Assembly (NCBI GenBank): GCA_025331125.1
Contig: JAOALB010000156.1
Coordinates: forward strand, 1 to 64,000
DNA length: 64,000 bases
Direction: 5' to 3'
Source: Mycogone perniciosa
Taxonomy: Eukaryota > Ascomycota > Sordariomycetes > Hypocreales > Hypocreaceae
Shown: positions 37,401-48,613 of the stretch, piece after piece
How positions within the stretch are numbered: the first letter of the stretch is position 1
How the letters are laid out: every line of letters starts with the position of its first letter
The notes under the pieces: generated by a model
The model's input: only the letters and a program-made list of their open reading frames with translations
Told to the model about the DNA's origin: nothing
Databases searched by the model: none
Program-made: the position numbers and the translations under genes

Positions 37401-39590
37401 GAGTTCAAGACGGCCGTATCGTCAGTAACGCCATCGCCTTTAGCACCGAGAGCCTTGACGTTCATGACATTGTTGGCTGAGACGCTGTAGTATGTTGGTC
37501 GGCGTCTTGTAAAGAGGTTAGGCTGCATGCTTTTATCTCGTTTATCGCCTAGAAGTGCTTCCTGACGGTCCATTACCGGGATAGGTCCTCCGGCGACAAA
37601 CTTGCTTGGGCCAGTGGCATTGTTGACTCGGCCAAAGCCCCAGCTGTCCACAATGGTCTGAGTACCTCCGGCTAACATCGTGGACCCTTTCCCATTGTCT
37701 TGAACTGCGGTTTTAACGTTGAAAAAGCCCACATTTTGAAGCAAAAAGGATGTTGAGCTTTCCGACACTAGACTGGTGACGATGCCGTTGGGGGTATTGG
37801 AAATTTTCGAATCAACCAACACCAGCGAGCCAACACCCTGTCCAGTGCTCCCAGGACCGCCGGCCTAGATTATGTGTTAGCCGTAGTTTGAACCTCAGGA
37901 TATGGGAACGAAATTTGTACCCCTCCGACAATGGTGAGACCGGTCTCACAGCTCTCAATAATAAAGTCGTGCATTGTCCATGCCCAGTCCCAGTGGATTT
38001 GGACAGCCGTTTTGCAACGCATAAACATCAAGTGACTTGTTGTGAACTGTTGATTACCCATGTAGGCTCTACATAGTCTGTCAGTTTCAATACTTCGTAT
38101 ATACTTGATGAGCGTGACTGCGTACCCGAAATTTCCGCCAATGAAGATGAGATCGGCGAGAAATCCACCAGATCCGTTTTCCATATAGATACCCTAGTTT
38201 AGAATCAGCTACCCATATACCAGCATTTCAAGACGGGCACCCGGTACAGTACCTGCTGTGTGTTCTCTGGAACGTCTGAGTTGTACTTCATGTAAAAGGT
38301 GACGTTTTCGATGGAGGTTCCTTGCGCCACCTGCCAATGTATACCACATATGTATGCGCGTGGATCCGTGTTACGCACATCGATAACAAAATTCCTAATG
38401 CTGCGTAGGAAGTTGTTGGTATTCACGTACCTATCAACCATTAGCAATCCTATGTTTCACCATCTCAGGGAATCCAGGAAGTAAATACCATTCTTCGTTG
38501 TCGCTTACATAGACGTCACTGGTAATCATGCCCAGGCCAACGAAACTGGAAGCACCCAGAATTGTTGGAGGGTGGGTTGGCTAGTATATAATTAGTCCAA
38601 GATGAACACGAGTTAGTAAACAGTGGGCAACTAACATCACCAAGTAGCTGCGTATTATAGTACTGGATGATGGATGTGCTAATCAAGTACGTTCCCGGAG
38701 GAAAGTATACAACAGCCGGGTGTATAGTGCTGGAACCGCAATTGGGACCACAGCGGCCGCCATCTGCAATTGCACGGTTGATGGCTGCCGTGTCGTCCGT
38801 CTTCCCGTCACCCTTGGCACCATAGTCCTTGACATTTCTCCAGACCTGAGAGGTGATTAGCAGAATTCAGTTAAATTCATTTGGACCATGAGGGAAAACC
38901 TTGTAGCCTTTGGGAGCAAAGGGGCTCAATCCAAGCTGCGGCATATCCAGCATCCAGTAACCGGAATCACGTTTGTGTAGGACCGACGTATTGGCTCCAA
39001 TGCTTGATGACCACTGTCCAAGAAGACCTTCTGGGGTTTGGTAGCGGGGGGGAGCATTGGTAGCGGGGGGGAGCATTGGTGTCGTTCCCTTCCTGGCGGT
39101 ATTTGGCCCTTAGCTCATTAGCCACCTCTTCATGGTCGCCTTCCGGAATTTGAGGAGTAGATTCCGCGACAATTTTGGCTGCATCAGCCAATTCAGAAGG
39201 GATAGAGTATCCGGTAGACGCTGTCTTTGCATCAGAAGTGTCTCTCTTCGACTCTTGCGTCTCGTTGCTATTCAGATACGGTAGAGGAGCAGCAAGAGAC
39301 GGACTTTTCGTTTCCGTATCCAGCTCTAGATTGTTGAATTTCGGGTTTTCAACACGGGCCTTATTGCGGGATGCAGCCGCAGCCAAGGCTTGCTTCACAA
39401 GCTCTGCCGCGCTATTGAGAGAACTGTTTCCGGCCAGAGAGCTGTTTCTAGCTTCGAGACTTTTTGCTTCAAAGTGCTCATGAAGATGGGAATGAACGTG
39501 CCGCCCATGGTTAGAACTTGCAAGCCCCGTTGCTTGCCAAAGTCCCAGCAACAGCGCGAAACGAAGAACGAGAGCCACAGAGGGATTCAT
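34462..39590 (-). CDS. Secreted GH55-type beta-1,3-glucanase fused to LysM domains (frame interrupted by a 19-base duplication)
   Basis: One gene of roughly 1,500 codons and about ten exons. The start MNPSVALVLRFALLLGLW is a signal peptide. A linker of about 170 residues is followed by two pectate-lyase-like beta-helix domains with VWRNVKDYGAKGDGKTDDTA and NVKALGAKGDGVTDDTA, the diagnostic tandem of GH55 exo-beta-1,3-glucanases, ending near 36000. The exon border at about 35935/35876 joins GH55 directly to three LysM-like units (35640-34990; AEGDTCDSIALKH, KKNDICISIE, QNADTCLLM), a Thr/Ser-rich linker (TTTTATSTTSTR) and a cysteine-rich tail ending at TGA or TAG 34462-34464. At 39040-39077 a perfect 19-base tandem duplication shifts the frame after NDTNAPPRYQ; everything downstream is otherwise open. 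It should hydrolyse beta-glucan while bound to chitin. It is divergent from the chitinase gene at 41122. Confidence 0.85.
39040..39077. repeat. Perfect 19-base tandem duplication inside GH55-LysM exon 1
   Basis: The unit GGTAGCGGGGGGGAGCATT occurs twice in a row (39040-39058 and 39059-39077) with no mismatch. Nineteen bases are not a multiple of three, so the GH55-LysM frame is lost. Deleting one copy on paper would place both flanks in one frame. Confidence 0.95.
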
Positions 39591-41121
39591 TCTTGCAAGC
39601 CTGCTGATATATGCTGATGGTATGAGGGTGGTGATGGAAAGTGGAAAGGTCTGCCGTTCGACATGAAAAAGAGCGGGCTGTGTGTCTTAATCAGTAGCCC
39701 ACCTAGCCGTCACTGGGGAGCTTGTCATCCTCTGGTGGAGCTTTATTATTACTTTCTTCAGGCCGAGGTGAGACCCTCTGCAAAGTGCTAAGTGATGTTA
39801 GATATACGGGTGTGGCAATTACGACACGAAGGGGTCAATCTATAATGATGGTCCTGATTGTTGTATATACCTGTGTTCCTGCCTTCTGCCTCGAATTAAG
39901 GTCCAGGATATAGGCGGCATACGCCCCTGTTGCATAAAGCACTATCCAACAAGTGATAAAAACGTTTTCTTATCAGTGGCTGCCTTCTGCAGGGTATAGA
40001 TGGAGCTGACTCCGCCGGTGCCTGCCAAGACTCTGCTCATCTAAAGCCCTGAAGAACCTGCATACTCGTAATGAGTTGAACAGGAACTTTTGTTTCTGTC
40101 CCCGGCGTCTGTCCGTCTCCCTCTCTGCTACTATTCAGCATTGTACTAATACCTAACTCTCCTTTGCAAATGGTGTCAGTTTCCTTGTTAATTTGAGCCT
40201 CATTTCTGGATTCGGCTAAATGGCCAGCTCGCAGAACTCTTACAAGGATCTTTTTTTAACCATGGTACTTCGTACTTGTTACATAATCCTTTATGTAGCA
40301 AGGGCGTATGTCGCCGTTACCCTGGGCTGAAGGAAGGTGTCGCGTAACGCGGTTACAGAGTCAGTTTGAACATATCACAATAAAATGGGATTTTGGGCAA
40401 TTTAATATACACTGAATTCGACCATAACCTATATTTCCATTTAATTCTTTAGCTTCCTTTGTATTTTAAAAGAAGAGAGTAATATATAGCACATTTAGCC
40501 TATATATATATATATATATAATAATATCCTTTATAGCTTTAATTTCTATAAATTCCCGACAATTTCAATAATTCCTACCGATCCCAACAAGACCGATGTT
40601 ATCCAATAGAAGGAAAAACACTTCCCAATTGGAAGCACAGGACAACAACACAACTACACCAATCAATCAGCATCATCATAGATTGACCCTGTCGCACCGT
40701 AATCGCATTAGGCTGGGAAATTATTTGATACGCGACCTACCTTATATTAATAATGTGAAGGATACGAGCAATGTCGAAGCCACGCCCCACCATTATTCTA
40801 GATACCTGGTAAATTCAGAGATATCTCGAATGCCAGCTTCGAAATGACTGCCTCGGGTCTTGTGAAGCTATTGGGCGAATTACCTTGCATGGAAAATTTT
40901 ACTTGTGGATAATACTCAACACAGAGCAGAACAACCATGTCTGGCTGTGTCATGGGTAGAGCCGGGGTATTTGGATTATCGAAGAAAGTGAAATATCCGG
41001 TCCGTTCCATACGCAGTCTGGCCCCGTCAGACCCGGGTTCTATACTTTTCTTCATTTTGTCTTGCAAACATATTCTTCAATCTGGACTTCAACCTGGACA
41101 ACGCTCGCGGGGCTTTGCAAG
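39591..41121. promoter_or_regulatory. Long divergent region between GH55-LysM and chitinase genes
   Basis: About 1.5 kb without a convincing gene. AT-rich in the middle, with a (TA)n tract at about 40500-40520. The minus ORF at 40798-41067 has no recognised domain. This is the likely joint control region of the two cell-wall genes. Confidence 0.45.
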
Positions 41122-44100
41122 ATGATGCTCTTTGCAGCAGCCTTTTTATCGGCGATTGTACTGCTTAGCACATTAAGTCCAGCAATAGCCCAAGGCTGTA
41201 GCGCATCGAATCCCTGCAAAGCTGGCTGCTGCAGCAAGTTTGGGTTCTGCGGTTTAGGACCGGACTGTAAGAAAGAGACTCCCGCAAACACATCTACAAA
41301 CTTGAAAATACCATACTAATCCCAGCGTGTTTCCCCCACGAATAGACTGTGCAAAGGATATCTGTGTAGCCAACTGTGACAGAAAGGCACAATGCGATCC
41401 TGGTGGTTATGGTGCCGTCTATGTCAACCATACAACATGTCCTCTCAATGTCTGCTGCTCGAAATGGGGCTTCTGTGGCGTGACTGAAGAGTTCTGTGGC
41501 AGTAAGAAGGTCCCGCAGCCCAGCTGCTCGAAATCCAAAACCTTTCAGCGGGTTGTCGGCTACTATGAAGGGTGGGCAGTGAATCGGCCATGCAATGTGT
41601 TCTACCCGGAGCAGATTCCCCTCGGCGTCTATACTCATCTCAACTTTGCCTTTGCCACCATTGATCCCAAGACATTTGAAGTTCTCCCAGCAAGCTCCAA
41701 CGACCTTGAAATGTACCGCCGTTTGACAGATCTCAAGTGGAGAGACCCTGCCCTGAAAGTCTTTATTGCTATCGGCGGCTGGACATTCAATGATGAAAAT
41801 CAGAAAACTAGAACCACATTCTCCGACTTGGCTAAAAGTGAGGCGAATCAACAAGCCTTCATAAAGTCTCTCATCAGCTTCATGTCAACGTATAACTTTG
41901 ACGGTGTGGATCTGGACTGGGAGTATCCCGAGGCACCTGACCGCGGTGGTACTAGCGAGGATTATAGTAATTTTCCTAAATTCCTTGCAAAGCTAAAGGC
42001 TGCTCTCAGAGGTACGGCAGGTCGTGATGGAGTTAGCATTACACTCCCTGCTTCATACTGTGAGTCAAAGACGTCTATGCTTGTCAGAGCTAGGACTAAT
42101 CGAGAGCGACTAGGGTATCTTCAACATTTCGACATAAAGAAGCTTATCAATCATGTCGACTTTTTCAACATGTAAGACAACGACCGATAACATTACTTCG
42201 CAGAGAGACAAGTATCTAACCGGTAGACTCTGTAGCATGTCGTACGATATCCACGGCGTCTGGGATATCCCGAACAAATGGACAGGTCCTTATCTTAATG
42301 CGCACACCAACTTGACAGAAATCAAGGACGCCTTGGATCTCCTCTGGCGAAACAACATACCCCCAGAGAAAGTTACTATGGGTCTCGCGTTTTATGGCCG
42401 TGGTTTCACAGCCAACAGCCTGAACTGCCTCACACCTGGCTGTACTTGTGAGTTGCTTCTGTTCCAGCGCAGAGTGGAAGGCTAGGTTTGTTGACTTCCT
42501 GAAACATAGATGGGTCCGGATCAGAGGCAAGACGTTGCAGTCACGAAGTTGGCGTGCTCTTGAATTCAGAAATTGTGGATATCATGGCCGTCAAGAAACT
42601 ACAGCCTAAACTGTACAAGGACGCTGCCGTTCAAGTCTTGACGTTTGATACCAACCAATGGGTGGCGTATGATGACGCAGAGACACTTGGTCTCAAGGTT
42701 GATTTTGCAAAGTCTAAATGGTGAGTGGAGTTATATTCCTTATGTAACGGTATTACTAACGGCTGTGAATTTGGAAAGCTTGGGCGGAGTCATGGTCTGG
42801 GCCGTGTCCCATGATACTCGCAATGCTACCTATTCGATAGCATTGGCTAAGTTAGCCAGACTATCAATCCCATCAATTATCAACATTGGCGTGGTGGATA
42901 ACGGTTTGGACAGCTTTCAGACAGTAGGGAAGCATAAGCAATGCCTGTGGGCGAATTGTGGTGATTGTAAGTCTGCAATAATCTGTCAGAGGAATTGTCA
43001 AGGTACATGATCTATGTTAACGCTCATCAACATAGCCTGCCCAGCCGGATACAGTGCCCAAATGCGCAATGATAAAGGAGCAAGGGACGGCGAGTACATG
43101 CTCAACGACTCAGGCTGTCACAATAACCAGTTGAAGGTGCTGTGTTGCCCTACCCACGACCCGATTCCGCTCTGTGGTTGGTACGACCATAACAATGGTG
43201 ATTGCAAACCCAATTGTCCTGCCGACTCCGTCGAAGTAGGCAGCACTAGCTCCCACTGCGGCAAGCACGGCAGGCAGGGGAAGAAGCAATACCAAGCGGC
43301 CTGCTGCTCCAAGGTTACGAGTTGGACGGATGCGGGCATGTTACCACAGGACAACCTGCGATTGGCATCACAATGCTCATGGGGAAATTATCCGTCTTGT
43401 GACTGGCAGTGCTCTAGTGGGTCCATGTTGGTGAGCTCTCTTGACGGCAGTGGTGGCGCAAACTGCTGGTTTGGAGGCATTGGAAGCAAGAATCTCCGTC
43501 CCCTCTGCTGTGACCAACCAGACTCCAATTGGAAATACACCGAGTGTGAATGGTATCGTGACATTGGAGCGGGTTCGACCGAATCGAAAGATTGTCGAAG
43601 TGGATGTCCCGCTGACAAGGTGCAAGTCTCTCTCAGCTCAGAAGGATGCCGAACAGGCTCATGGTCGTACTGTTGTAGCCCCATTGCCCAGACATTGGAC
43701 AAGAGATCTGGCCCCAATACTGGTCAGTACGAATGGGCTTTGCAATTATACATGGATGATCCCACGTGCCCTTCCGAAGCAACCAAGGACCTAGAGCCAA
43801 GGGGGTTTGAGAGCTTCAATTCATTCTCTGGTGAGTAACTGGAGTACTTGCCCCTTTCCTCCGCCGTTTCTGCTTATATGCCGTCTGATGGCGTGCCATA
43901 CTTGCATTACTGAAGTTGTTATACAGATAACAGTACCTTTGCAGACTACAGTGTCATTGCTCGAAAGTCGGAATTAGCTATGTCCATCATTAGGACGGTA
44001 GAAGACCTGGTTGACCAACTTGTTTCCTATGATGTTGTCGACGACACCTTGACCCGACTTTGGTCGCGCATTGTGGTACCAGTTTATCCCTATTTAACAG

Positions 44101-45448
44101 TCCCCAATATCCGTGACTGGATGAATGGAAACGTGCGCGTCTGGCCAGTCATCAACACACACAACACGGCGCTCAACCTCTACGTCATCTGCCGTCTTGG
44201 CCTATACCAATGGAACCGCCAGATTGGCGATACGCTGTCTAATGTGAAACAACTTGGTTGCGTAGCAACTAGTGTTGTTATCTGCAAGGTTAACAAGCCT
44301 ACAATTGAGAGGAGAGCACGAGACCCTATGGCATGGTCTGTTACCATCGCTGGCCAGACATATAGCCGCTCTAGCCAGTCCCAACCAGTGAGTTTGCTTG
44401 CTCCACCAGCTCTACCAAACCCGATAATAACTAACTATCATGGCAGTATCGAAGCTCCAACGACTGGAGCGTTCTCGACCCATTTCAAGTTGAGATCTAT
44501 GGTCAGATCTACTACTTTCCTGGCCGCGGCTGTACGAACTATGTGCTTCGCATTATGAACCAAGTGGAGCAGCGCCGCGCAGGAAACCTGCCTGATATTG
44601 CCAGTAATTACACAGTCGCACAAGCTCTTCTTTTCTTATTGCATATAGATGGATGACTGATTTGTCCTCTGTAGCTGAACATGGACTCGAGCTACAGACA
44701 CTGCCGATGTGGTACGTGGATGCGATGCAAGGTATTCTGTCAGGCGATCCCAATCCGGCGGGTGCTATCGATCCTCAATTCTTCATGGATACATTGGTTA
44801 GGCCCGGTGCCGTGCGAATAATGCCCAACCCTCCTGGGGCAGCTTCTGGTGGTGCAAATCTATGGACAGTAGAGGACCGCCTCTTCAACGCCCTTGGAAG
44901 CACACTTAACGACCGTGTCTTTGTCTTGGCTGAATCTCAGCTAAATTGCCTGAAGGCTGTTGTAAGTGTTCATAAACCCCACGTTAATCACGGTTCATGT
45001 GAAATTGCTATTCATGTACTGAAAATGGAGCTATTAGATTTGGGCGTGTAATACAAATTTGGTCGCAGAGGACATCATGAACAGCTTCGCTCGGTCCCGC
45101 GACGTGATAGATGCCGAGAACGCCCTCACATCCGTGAGAAATGTAGGTTACGTCCATGCAAAATGAGAGCTTCAGGAACATGGTGGTAAAGCTGACAGTC
45201 ATTACTAGGTTGTTTCACTTTTCAGGTACCTCAACGATGGCGCTGTCCACGCGAATCTGGCGACAATTATCATGGATATCCGCCGGGAGCTGCGCATCGC
45301 TGAGAGAATCCATAGCCATCTGTTCCCTGGCAGACGAGTCGCGGCTGTTGACAGCTTCACCAACTGGATGGACAGCCACTTTACCAGGATGCATACCAAC
45401 ATGGTAAGGTGGGTGAAGCAGTGGCTCAAAGTAATCGAAGCTACATAG
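41122..45448 (+). CDS. Subgroup C GH18 chitinase with chitin-binding (CBM18) modules, killer-toxin-subunit-like
   Basis: About 1,190 residues in roughly twelve exons, every junction checked in frame. The signal peptide is MMLFAAAFLSAIVLLSTLSP; a first hevein-like module (CCSKFGFCGLGPDYC) is completed across intron 1 (41267-41345, with TACTAAT branch site), and a second is CPLNVCCSKWGFCG. The GH18 barrel starts at VVGYYEGWAVNRPC; the catalytic DGVDLDWEYP puts the proton donor glutamate at 41921-41923. GLAFYGRGF and GGVMVWAVSHDT close the barrel. The long C-terminal part is cysteine-rich (43020-43700), then has a helical region ending at TAG 45446-45448. Such proteins resemble the yeast killer toxin alpha subunit; in Trichoderma this subgroup is commonly next to LysM genes, as here. 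Expected role: secreted endo- or exochitinase for attack on other fungi or remodelling of the own wall. The gene is apparently intact. Confidence 0.92.
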
Positions 45449-46496
45449 CAGAATGATGGCGTGAATGGACCAGCCATCAAATTGCTTGCCAGTAGCATAC
45501 AGGCAGAAGCAAGTTCCCAAAAGGTCAACACACAAGGCTTTTTCCAGCCTGTCTAATGGCACCACTATTTGAAATGGGATTAAATGGGATGAGGCGAGAT
45601 TCTGATCGCAAAGCTCCAAGGAATATCTGTCTCTGCACTGGGTGAAGCGGCATCACGAGAGCATGCGCTTTCCGTGCAATTATCGCCCCCTTAAACATGG
45701 TTGAAAGAAATAAGTACGCCGACACAAAGGCTGGATGAAACACCCATTATTGATTTGTAACTATTAGGTTTGGATGAGCTTTAGGTGGCAATAGATCCGA
45801 CTGGAGTAACTTCATCAACTGGCCATAACGTGGAAAACCACTGGGCGGCAGGCAATTCAAGGCCACGAGCCTGAGCCCGAGAGTGTGCTTCGTAAACGAT
45901 ATAAGATACTTGCTCGGAGGTGGAAGATTGATTATCCCGGACAAGGATTAGGTGAGGGGAACCTAGCCAGCTTATTGTTACTCGTATTCATTTCTTTTAC
46001 CCGTGGTTAAGACCGGGGAAAGTCGACTAAGGCTGGGGGCAGGCATGACACTTTGGGTCACCTATTATCTTTATATCCGATATAAATAAAATGAATTAAT
46101 AAATAAAACTATTGTTTTCCATTATATAAAGATATCAACTACCAGATTCTAAATTAAAAATATTTTTCTTTAATTAGTTATATATCTGTCTTTGTTTTAT
46201 TGAAAAGTAAAGAAAAAGTTAAAAACCCTAAAAAATAGTGGGGGTCCTCTGAAGTATCTTTATATATAATTATATACATAAATGTACTTAAAATACCAAC
46301 TGTCCCGGACTTTCTTTCTTGCCTGTCCCGGCTTTTTCTGCCCGACTAAGGCTCCCAGCCTAAGTCGACTTTCCCCCGCGGTCTCCAGCCTACGGGTATA
46401 TAACTATTTCAGCTCACCCTCCTAGCTCACAAGCATTTTCGTCTTGAGCGCAACGACACTACTGCTTTACTAAAGCTATTGAGGCTCTCTGTTAAC
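45449..46496. other. No supported gene; AT-rich patch
   Basis: Minus-strand ORFs at 45205-45743 are shadows of the last chitinase exon or unsupported. An AT-rich patch lies at about 46070-46300, flanked by GACTTTCCCCGG/GTCGACTTTCCCC-like copies near 46016 and 46365. Confidence 0.45.
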
Positions 46497-47465
46497 ATGG
46501 CAGAATCCAGCGAGCAAGGGAGGTTCTTTGATCCTATATTAACGGATCCACTAGCAGTATCGTTTCCGGACGACCTTGCAAGAGAATACCGCGAGCGGAA
46601 ACGCACATCTCGGTCCTCTCTGGCGCTCCTCCGGGATCCTACGTTTAATTCATACATACCATACGCATGGGGCTTCACAATATACCGTGTTCGATTTGAA
46701 GGCGACTCGGATGCAAGATTTGCCCAGGCTCTACAACGTCTCACCCAATGGACGCAGTGGCTCGTTCGCACTACCAGGTACACGGAAGAAGGCAGCCCCG
46801 ACTCGTATCCTGAAGGTGTGACGGCGCCTGTACCTCCTACTACAGATGATCCGACTGACCACCTCGCACATCGTTTATTTAATGAGGTTATTGAAGTCTA
46901 TCCTAATGCCGACGCAGTTGTTACTGGCCCCGAAGGAGAGGAAGACTTTAGTCCTGTTGGACAAGCGTTTGCTGAATGGGTAGCCGGATTGAATGTGGAC
47001 TTGACGCTGTCCAAGAACAACGCGCGCTATGATCACTGCCTCATCATCGACAAGAATGCGCTCGAGTCTCTTGAGCTGCTCCCGGAGACTTTGCCGCCTG
47101 TTGAGTACCGAAAGATGCACCACCCAAAGCATAACGAAGTATTTGACAGCTATCATCGGTCATGGGTATGGGTGCTGGATAGAAAGACGTGCGAGGCTTT
47201 TCTACAGGGGCAGAAGATAGAATACCCGCCTTGGATACGGCTACGCCTGAACTTCTTCCTCAGCACCTGGTTCGAGAGGGTTAAGGGGGCTGTTCCTATC
47301 GACTGGCAACTGGTTGTTGAGGAGGATAAAAGCAAGTGGGAGACTGTTCGATGGTGGAGTCCTGCTGCCGGCTATGTAAATAGGCTTAATAGGGATATGC
47401 GGGCTGCTGGTGGCCCGTCTATTCTTGAGATGGCAGACCAACTGAGGCAGGCTATGAGTGGTTAG
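46497..47465 (+). CDS. Conserved fungal protein of unknown function
   Basis: A single exon of 322 residues, start MAESSEQGRFFDP. The N-terminal third contains AWGFTIYRVRFEGDSDARF, followed by a helical stretch, and the middle reads YDHCLIIDKNALESL, patterns I recognise from an uncharacterised family scattered through ascomycetes that has no named domain to my knowledge. No signal peptide, membrane helix or metal motif is seen; the protein is acidic. An upstream in-frame TTG at 46479 is not a likely start. It follows the chitinase gene in the same direction at 1 kb distance; no functional link can be claimed. Confidence 0.7.
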   Translation: MAESSEQGRFFDPILTDPLAVSFPDDLAREYRERKRTSRSSLALLRDPTFNSYIPYAWGFTIYRVRFEGDSDARFAQALQRLTQWTQWLVRTTRYTEEGSPDSYPEGVTAPVPPTTDDPTDHLAHRLFNEVIEVYPNADAVVTGPEGEEDFSPVGQAFAEWVAGLNVDLTLSKNNARYDHCLIIDKNALESLELLPETLPPVEYRKMHHPKHNEVFDSYHRSWVWVLDRKTCEAFLQGQKIEYPPWIRLRLNFFLSTWFERVKGAVPIDWQLVVEEDKSKWETVRWWSPAAGYVNRLNRDMRAAGGPSILEMADQLRQAMSG

Positions 47466-48613
47466 TTGCTCATCTTCATAAATCCAGGGCTGGACGCACG
47501 AAAACAAAGGCTTATCACCGCCAAATATGATTAGGAAAGGCACACAAATTGAGAACCTCCTCAATAAGCTGAGCACTGCTGATTTCTGCAAGGCTTTCTA
47601 CGCCTGCTCCAGGTGACGCTACCGCGCTTCACAGTGTTAACTTTGCTTGACATGTCAGATTTTGAACTCTTCTATAAGATCTCGAGTTGCCAATGACAAC
47701 GACATTAGTGATCGCCATGTCCCAATAAAGGAGCCAATAGCAGTTCCTACGTTAGCCACACCGGTAGGCTACTGGCGGTAGCGACGTCATCAGTCAGTAT
47801 GGAACGGGACAAGAAGAAAACGACAAATTTAGACGACTACCATATATTTTACAAGAACTAATATATATTATTAGATATAGAAAAAAGACTGCTTCGACTT
47901 CAACTCCCTGCTGGCCAATCAGAATATCCATGGATACTAGTAGAGCAAAGACAACTAAGCGCATTACTGGGCATGAGTTATATTAATATTGGGTACTAAT
48001 ACATAGATTGAAGTAATGCATGAGTGTACTTCTTTTTCTGACGACGTATATATAGTGGTGCGTTTTAGGCTATATTACGTCCCCGTGGGCTGGTTGTCTA
48101 ATATCCTAGAAAACAAATCGAGCCTATTGAATGCCTTACACTTGTCTACCAAACAGTTAATCACAGTTATTTACGAGTTAGATGGACTAAGCGATGTCAT
48201 TAGCCCAGAACTCTAACCCTAAACCTTATATGAATGAAAATGCCGATTTGTTGGACGGTCAAAAGTAGACTGAGCCGGCAAGCCAAGTAACGGTTACGCA
48301 ATTAGCCAGCACAGGGCCAAGAGAATGCATGTAGGGATGGTGCGGCTCCTCCGGCCCGATCGGCAACACTATCGTGGTTGCGTGGCATCGAAGCGCCGGC
48401 AGATCCGCTCAACGGATATGTCATAGGCCGGAAGAGGTATGTGGCGACAGCCTCGGGATGATCGGAAGTTGAGGATTACGTATAAATGTGGGATGTACCA
48501 CGAGTCACTCCAAAAGCTGGACCCTCCATTAAACCTCCGATCTGTCTTTCCGCTCTGAAGCAATTAGAGCTCTGTTTCTTTGTTTCCTTTCTTTTAGTTT
48601 AAAGTGCCCAAAA
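47466..48613. other. No supported gene
   Basis: Shadows of the neighbouring genes plus an AT-richer section at about 47820-48010. The plus ORF at 48016-48216 has no domain. Confidence 0.45.

Noticed and set aside
41294..41854. 186-codon minus-strand ORF
   Set aside because: Antisense to the CBM18/GH18 exon, whose reading is well supported.
34462..45448. Secondary-metabolite gene cluster
   Set aside because: No polyketide synthase, peptide synthetase or terpene synthase is present; the neighbours are wall-degrading enzymes.
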